A stretch of DNA of 64,000 nt from Aspergillus flavus. Its lineage: Eukaryota; Ascomycota; Eurotiomycetes; Eurotiales; Aspergillaceae. The translations under genes were made by a program, and so were the position numbers. Shown in pieces: positions 58,862-64,000 of this stretch (its first letter is position 1; each line of letters begins with the position of its first letter). The stretch covers positions 62,001 to 126,000 of the forward strand of contig NC_092404.1 in assembly GCF_009017415.1 (NCBI RefSeq), given 5' to 3'. The notes under the pieces are model-generated. The model had not been told where the DNA came from and did no database searches. It saw nothing but the letters and a program-made list of their open reading frames with translations.

Positions 58862-59898
58862 TTATGCCACGCGATGAAGGCCATCTAATCCAGCCATGTG
58901 TGCTGCTAGTGCTAAACCACGTTTTCGTTTCACCTCTATGTGTTCCTGCTGATCGCCTTGGCCTCTCACCTTCGGCCCCAGTCCCGACCGTTCAATGCTA
59001 GCATCAGCGTAAGCGTCAGCATTAGCATTGGCATCAGCATCAGCATCAGCATGATCACCGTCTTCCACCAAATGCAGGAATTGGAGAACCTCCTCTGGTG
59101 TCACTGTCCGCCGCCCTTTCTTGAAAACATACTTCGAGATAGCCGACGCAAGAATACCTTCCTCCGAGCCCCCCGTCCCGGTCTCAGAGTGACTACCGGG
59201 TTTCAGGAAATGGCTAACAATGTACAACCATTTGTCATCCCAGCACAGAATTCGTGACTCAACATCATACCGCTGCCAGGGCTTGATCTCCCTTCGGAAG
59301 ATGCAGGACACCCCGCCGAGCGCGGGAGTGAGATGTTTCAAGCTTCCGGCTTGTTGCTCGTCGCTTTTGTAGGGCCCTCCGCTGTGGTGGTATCTTGATG
59401 GAGGAGATAATGGTGTAATAACGTCCTTGAAGAGCAGTAGTAGTAGCTCAATCCGGCTTATGTCCAGATCGGCGTAGAATGTGCTGTTAGATTTGTGTAG
59501 ATTGAAGTCGACTTCCGCCAGAGAGCAGTAGGATCGGGTCCGCAGGGGGCGAAAGAGCACGGATGGACCATCGCTGGAGGAGATAGAGGATTGGTTGCGT
59601 TTCCAGACAAGGTGGTTCATGAGGATTGCAATAACTCGGGCCTATTCATTTGTAGTCACGCCGTGATGGTTAATTCAATGCCTCACTTGAGATCAAATAC
59701 GTCGAGAAATGCAGGGTCTATCACGAACATGCCATAATCCAGGAATAGCTTTGGAGTCATAGACGAAAAAGAGAAGCAGAATACCGCCCAGAGCAGATAG
59801 AAAGGAGTAGGCAGACATGGCAGCGACTGTGTATTGGGGAGTAGAAAGAGAATAATTGTCGAAAAGTAAAGACGAGAAACAAAAGCCATGGGGGCCAT
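58862..59898 (-). CDS. Hotdog-fold thioesterase-like protein with membrane anchor
   Basis: Two exons (59898-59725 and 59641-58862) give about 317 aa; the first exon is less certain. The N-terminus is a hydrophobic anchor (FVSRLYFSTIILFLL). The second exon holds RSYCSLAEVDFNLHKSNSTF followed by YADLDISRIELLL, then LGGVSCIFRREIKPWQRYDV and RILCWDDKWLYIVSHFL. This is the 4HBT_2 / THEM6-like family of acyl-thioesterase-fold proteins, in which an Asp in the V(D)xNxHxNNS-type motif is catalytic; here it reads VDFNLHKSNS. A run of Asp-Ala and Asn-Ala pairs (about 268-284) comes from a microsatellite. Activity on acyl-CoA or acyl-enzyme esters is a family-based inference. It lies 225 bp downstream of the FAS beta gene on the same strand. 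Confidence 0.72.
58996..59054 (-). repeat. GCATCA/GCATTA microsatellite in thioesterase-like gene
   Basis: About ten imperfect six-base units on the plus strand read as (Asp/Asn-Ala)n on the minus coding strand. The unit is divisible by three, so the frame is kept. Confidence 0.85.
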
Positions 59899-60122
59899 GG
59901 CGATATAAATAACAGCCCCCACCATTGAGCTGAAGGTCTCGGGCAGTAAGAATTAAACAGCCCCATTCTTTAGTATTCGGGCGCTAAAGTCAAGGCCCGA
60001 TTTCTACCATGGACATCAAATATCCTACGTGTGTGTTGTTGTAGAATGTTCAGTGCGGTAGAGGGTATATTGAACGAAGCAGGTCTATCGGTACAAAACA
60101 ACAAATCATGCGTACAAAAAAA

Positions 60123-63100
60123 TCAAAACACCTTCATCGACTGGATAACAGACTCGATCTTCTCCATTCCACAAGTTCCAGCAGTGCTCATATAGGTTTC
60201 CCACTGTTTACAGCATTAGCATGGCTTCAACAATATCGACCGATACGAAACAGTAACTCACCTCGTTCAAGACTCCGCCCAGTGCAACAGAACCAGTCAA
60301 ATCCTTCACCATCTCGAAATACTCCTTCGTCAACTGGAACGGCCGCGCCGTCAGATTAGGAACGTACTTTCCGACCAATCGCTTCGGGTCCAGCGCATGG
60401 CGGTCGATCAAGTCCAGCAAGCAGCGTCGGAAGCCAGGCACACCGGGGAGGAGATGCGAGGAATGGAAGGGAATGTCGATGCCCTTAAGCGGAATTGTCG
60501 CACAGCCTCGCGTGAGGGCTGTATTGGTTTGGGTAGTAGCAACTTGTGATTTTACTAGCGAGGTTAGCTGGTCGGGAGACAGGACGTTCGAAGGGAGAGT
60601 AGAGGCAGCGGTCGCGTTGATATGATCGAGGACCGATTTGAGGCATCGAAGAGGCTGGACCTGTTGAGAGTTAGCGATTGAACAGGAGAGAACATGAGTC
60701 AGAGAGGCTTGCCTGTCCAGCGCACACATATTGCAATCCTGCAACGTTGAAGTTGACAATCTGCAGCAACTGTCCGGTCTCAGCTGCAATGGTTTCCACC
60801 ACCAGCTGCAGCGCTGCTTGATCGAAGCCTAGAGAGTCCATGTGAGTAAGGACCAAATCCAACCTGCCAGACGCATCAAGACGACTACACCTACCCGCAC
60901 AGACCCGGCTTGGATCAACCGCGCACATCCGGAAGTCGGACTGCCCTCGGTCGTCGCGCTCCACGGCGAACTGCATCAACAATCCACGATAGAATACCAC
61001 TTGCACCAGGCTCTCCACACTGAAGATCTTCCCGACCGCACCAAGGGCTGCATACTCGCCCAGCGAGTGACCAGCGTACGAGCTCCGCTCCGAGATTAAG
61101 CCTTTCGCCTGGAGATCCGCAAAGATCGCCAGTTCCATCAGCGTCAAAGCTGGCTGGGTGAATTGCGTAGCCGACAACAAGCCCTGAGGTGCATGGTACG
61201 TGTAGAATTCAGTGTCCTCGTCGATCTCAGGGAACAACGGGAGAAGCTGGACGTTTCCGTCGGTGCCCACAGATTCTCGCTTCATGCTCATGTATTTCTC
61301 GCGGATATGCCGACCTTGAGGGCCTCCAAAGTACACGGTGAGCTCCTTCGGGTCATTGCGGACAATGTCGGTTATGCGGAAACCTGATTATCATTTAGTA
61401 AACGCTAGACAGAATGGTTGTAGCAGGGAAAGATATTCGAAACCCACCGTAGTTATCGGAGAAGTAGGTATCAGCGTAATCCCACACCTGCCGTGCGGCC
61501 TCGCTCTGGGTATACAGCTGCATTCCCATTCCCTTCTGCTGACTTCCCTGGCCGGTGAACAACAGCGCCGTCTCCTCTGGTTCCACTTCGGCCTCCCCAC
61601 GCAGCACTGTTTCTCCGCGCCCGACATGCTTCGCCTCGACGGAGATGATCTTGCGGCCCGCCAGCATACCCACATGCTGGAAGATCACCTCAATCTCATC
61701 TCCGGGGAGCACCATACTGGTGAACGAGCAGTTGAAACTACGGAACGCACCAATGGCCGACGCGCAAGTGTAATGCTCGACGAGACCACGGACACGTGCC
61801 GACGTGTACATGCCGTGCGTGATCAGCCCCGGTAGATCAGCATACCGAGATAGGGAGGACGATACGTGGATGGGATTGAAATCCCAGGAGACATGGGCGT
61901 AAGCCTCGTTCGAGTCCGGCATCCTCATCATGAGTGACGAACCCTCGCCAGTGAGTGGATTAGGGCTGTTAAACATGTGCCGTTTCTTGACCGGGCTGCC
62001 ATGGCGCTGTAAGTAGTCCATGACTGGGTTGCCACGACAGGTGGCGGCATAGAAGGCAACTGTTGCAACAGAGCTAGACCGACCAGGCAATGAGGACTTC
62101 AGACGCACATCACCAACGGTGGTAACAGCCTTGAACGTGTCCCTGCTGGCGTATTGATAGGTCGACTGCAGTACGAAGATTAGTGTCTGGTCCTGCAGAT
62201 CTAGGTCAGCATCCCGTGGCTTGAACCACGGTTTGGACTTCAGCAGGGCCACCTCCATGGGTCCGCTGAGGCACAACTCCATTTCTTCCTCGTCGACTTT
62301 GCGGAAGGTGTTCTCCCAGTCGGTGTGCGTGCCACGGTACAGGAATTGGCTGGTCAACTCGAGGACGACTTTCCCATCCTGACAGACGTCACCGCGCACT
62401 TCGACAAGCTTACCGGCATCTTCAATCGTGATGGCCTGAATGCGAGACTTGGTCTCGAGGACAGCGCCCTCCTGAATAGGTTGTGCGTCTGGTGGGATGC
62501 GGAACCCGTTAGTGAGATGCACCAGGGTCAAGAGATCCACATCCAACTCGTGCGAGAAAAGTGGTTTCATCAGTGCCTCCCAGCCTACGACAACCCCGAA
62601 GTCAAGCGGTGCGTACAGGGTCTTTCCGCGACGCTTGCTAGATGCATCGCTTGCGTTCTGTACGCAGTGCGCAAACTCTGCGATCGAGTCCGCGGTGACT
62701 TCAAGTCCAGTCTCGCAGAACGTATCGTGCACGGATGTCCACTTCTTCGGCTGCGAGTTGGTGAACCACACACGGTAGTAGAACTCTTTGACCCGCTCAT
62801 TGCGACCGTCCATGATCTCATGGATGGGCGCGTACACTGCGTCGCGCCGGTACTGGTACATCAGCCGCAGCCCGATAGCTGCACCCCCAGCATTCCGGTA
62901 GTTGATGATCTCCAGGGTGATGGACCCAGATTCGTCCGCACGGATATCCACAACCTTCACTGGCTCAGAGTGTGGGCGGTATTCGAACAGCGAAACAGTC
63001 GTGTCGGACCGGTGACCCGTCTGGACCATCACATAAGAATCGCGCGTCGGCTGGAAGAGTCGGCGCAGTGGGTTCTCACTAATTGCCCGGCCCTGCACAA

Positions 63101-64000
63101 TCGTAGGAGCATTGAAGAATGCCTGGCGCCAGCCACCCTGCGTGCCGCCCAGTGCAGCTAACCACTGGTCTAGCGATGGCATCGGAGCATTCATCTCGGG
63201 CGATACCTCATACAGAAGCGAACCAGTGTTACCCACGGGGACGCAGTGGATACCGGCCTGCGCCATGCTCCACTCACTGACGGTTGGATAGGGTCCAAAG
63301 CAATGAACAATGGGGATTCCATCCTCAAAGTAGTCAGGGTCCCGCATTTCGAGACGCTCAATATGTCCGTCATGGATGGCATCCAGGATCTTGCGCGCTG
63401 GCTCATCGACCACAGTTGAGTGGCGCGCTGCCACCGGTCCATGCAGAATACACACTCGCTCAACGTCGCCATCGACAACCGCGTTCAGATCCTCCGACTG
63501 CCAAAGCGAGTCCTTCTTGAAGTACTCCTCGAAGTTCTCGTCCAGTACGGGCACGAATGGGACCGGTTTCTGGCCGCGTCGCCGGCACAAGTGCAGGAAA
63601 TACTGCGCATCCTGTGTACCCATGAGCTGGTCAGCTGCACAGGGATTCTGCTCGAGGAATTTGTCAATCGCTGGCTTGGGGTCACGAAGATCGTCCACGC
63701 TGGCGACCACAGAAGAGGTAATCTCCATGTCATCACCATCCTGCTCCTCTCTCTCGTGGCCGATCCGTGCTTCTACACGCAAGAGGAAATCGAACAGGAA
63801 CTGCTGGAACGAAGGATCGATCCAACGGCCCTCGAGGGAGACATATGTCAATTCGACTAGCCGTGAGATGACCTCCGCATAGGTCATTTCCTCCAGATCC
63901 ACCACGTTCCCTAGTTCGTCGCGTCCAAACCAGACTTTGTGTGAGTCGGCGTTCAGTCGGCGGATAATGTAGTCGCGCTGCTTCTGCAGCTCAGTGAGAC
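60123..64000 (-). CDS. Fatty acid synthase beta subunit, divergent paralog (5' end outside window)
   Basis: C-terminal about 1,200 residues of a fungal type I FAS beta subunit. Exons: beyond 64000-61448, 61383-60895, 60828-60713, 60660-60262 and 60203-60123 (stop). Seen: the central segment with KQRDYIIRRLNADSHKVWFG and the FAS beta dehydratase-type region, a MaoC-like DH block with SWDFNPIHVSSSLSRYADL and LITHGMYTSARVRGLVEHY, then the malonyl/palmitoyl transferase with ALLFTGQGSQQKGMGMQLY, the active-site serine in SSYAGHSLGEYAALG, and IPLKGIDIPFHSSHLLPG. Identity to primary FasB looks only moderate and lineage-specific changes are many, so I infer a secondary-metabolite FAS. The intron 60712-60661 has a GC donor. 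N-terminal AT and ER domains lie outside the window. Confidence 0.9.
60661..60712 (-). other. GC-AG intron in FAS beta gene
   Basis: 52 nt on the minus strand: exon ...GGACAG, donor GCAAGCC, branch-like GCTAACTC and acceptor CAACAG, then GTCCAG. Splicing gives YVCAGQVQPLRCL, matching FAS beta relatives. No GT donor nearby keeps frame. Confidence 0.75.

Noticed and set aside
62325..63161. 278-codon plus-strand open frame within the FAS gene
   Set aside because: Shadow of the FAS beta coding strand; no domain, no start context.

Overview
The window is genomic DNA of a filamentous ascomycete, most likely Aspergillus or a close Eurotiales relative. The evidence is short (about 50-70 nt) GT-AG introns with CTAAC-type branch sites, widely spaced monocistronic genes on both strands, and protein families typical of Aspergillus: an M36 fungalysin, a GH75 chitosanase, an alternative oxidase, YAT-type permeases and a hexameric-type fatty acid synthase beta subunit. 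I reconstructed exon joins by eye; nearly all junctions keep frame and rebuild family motifs.

Layout. 0-9 kb: a 751-aa DyP-type peroxidase with an unusual coiled-coil C-terminal extension (-), a secreted CBM32-galactose oxidase (+) and a small secreted eqolisin-fold-like protein (-). 8.4-11.1 kb has no convincing gene. 11-17 kb: alternative oxidase (+), an ACS/Dal5-type MFS permease (-) and a peroxisomal (SKL-ending) FAD amino-acid oxidase (+). 18.6-24.1 kb: an aquaglyceroporin with both NPA boxes changed to NPS, a YdeI/OmdA-family protein and a GH75 chitosanase (all +). 24.4-27.9 kb: a very large PLP group II decarboxylase-like protein (-). 30.6-33.5 kb: a modular secreted pectate-lyase-like enzyme (+). 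33.8-46 kb: an APC permease (-), a siderophore-transporter pseudogene with RIP-like decay (+), a mitochondrial Mrs2/CorA channel (+), an unannotated protein with a C-terminal histone H2A-like fold (-), an F-box protein (-), a collapsed remnant of a GMC-oxidoreductase/hydrolase fusion gene (+) and a second amino-acid permease (-). 47-52 kb: two secreted metallopeptidase-type genes (a HEYGH gluzincin-like protein and fungalysin Mep). 53-64 kb: an ABC-C exporter, a hotdog thioesterase-like protein and a divergent fatty acid synthase beta subunit (truncated by the window end), all on the minus strand.

How they fit together. Much of the window is secreted or nutrient-acquisition biology: carbohydrate oxidation, chitosan, pectin and protein breakdown, plus uptake of amino acids, allantoate-like anions and glycerol or water. 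The last 11 kb look like one edge of a fatty-acyl secondary-metabolite cluster (FAS beta, thioesterase, exporter). The points most worth a second look are the H2A-like domain protein (40.1-41.6 kb), the DyP extension, the strand-biased, frame-preserving decay of the siderophore transporter, the microhomology-type collapse of the GMC gene, the RFSQ repeat linker of the ABC transporter, a GC-AG intron in the FAS gene, and hidden 3' mini-exons in both permeases.
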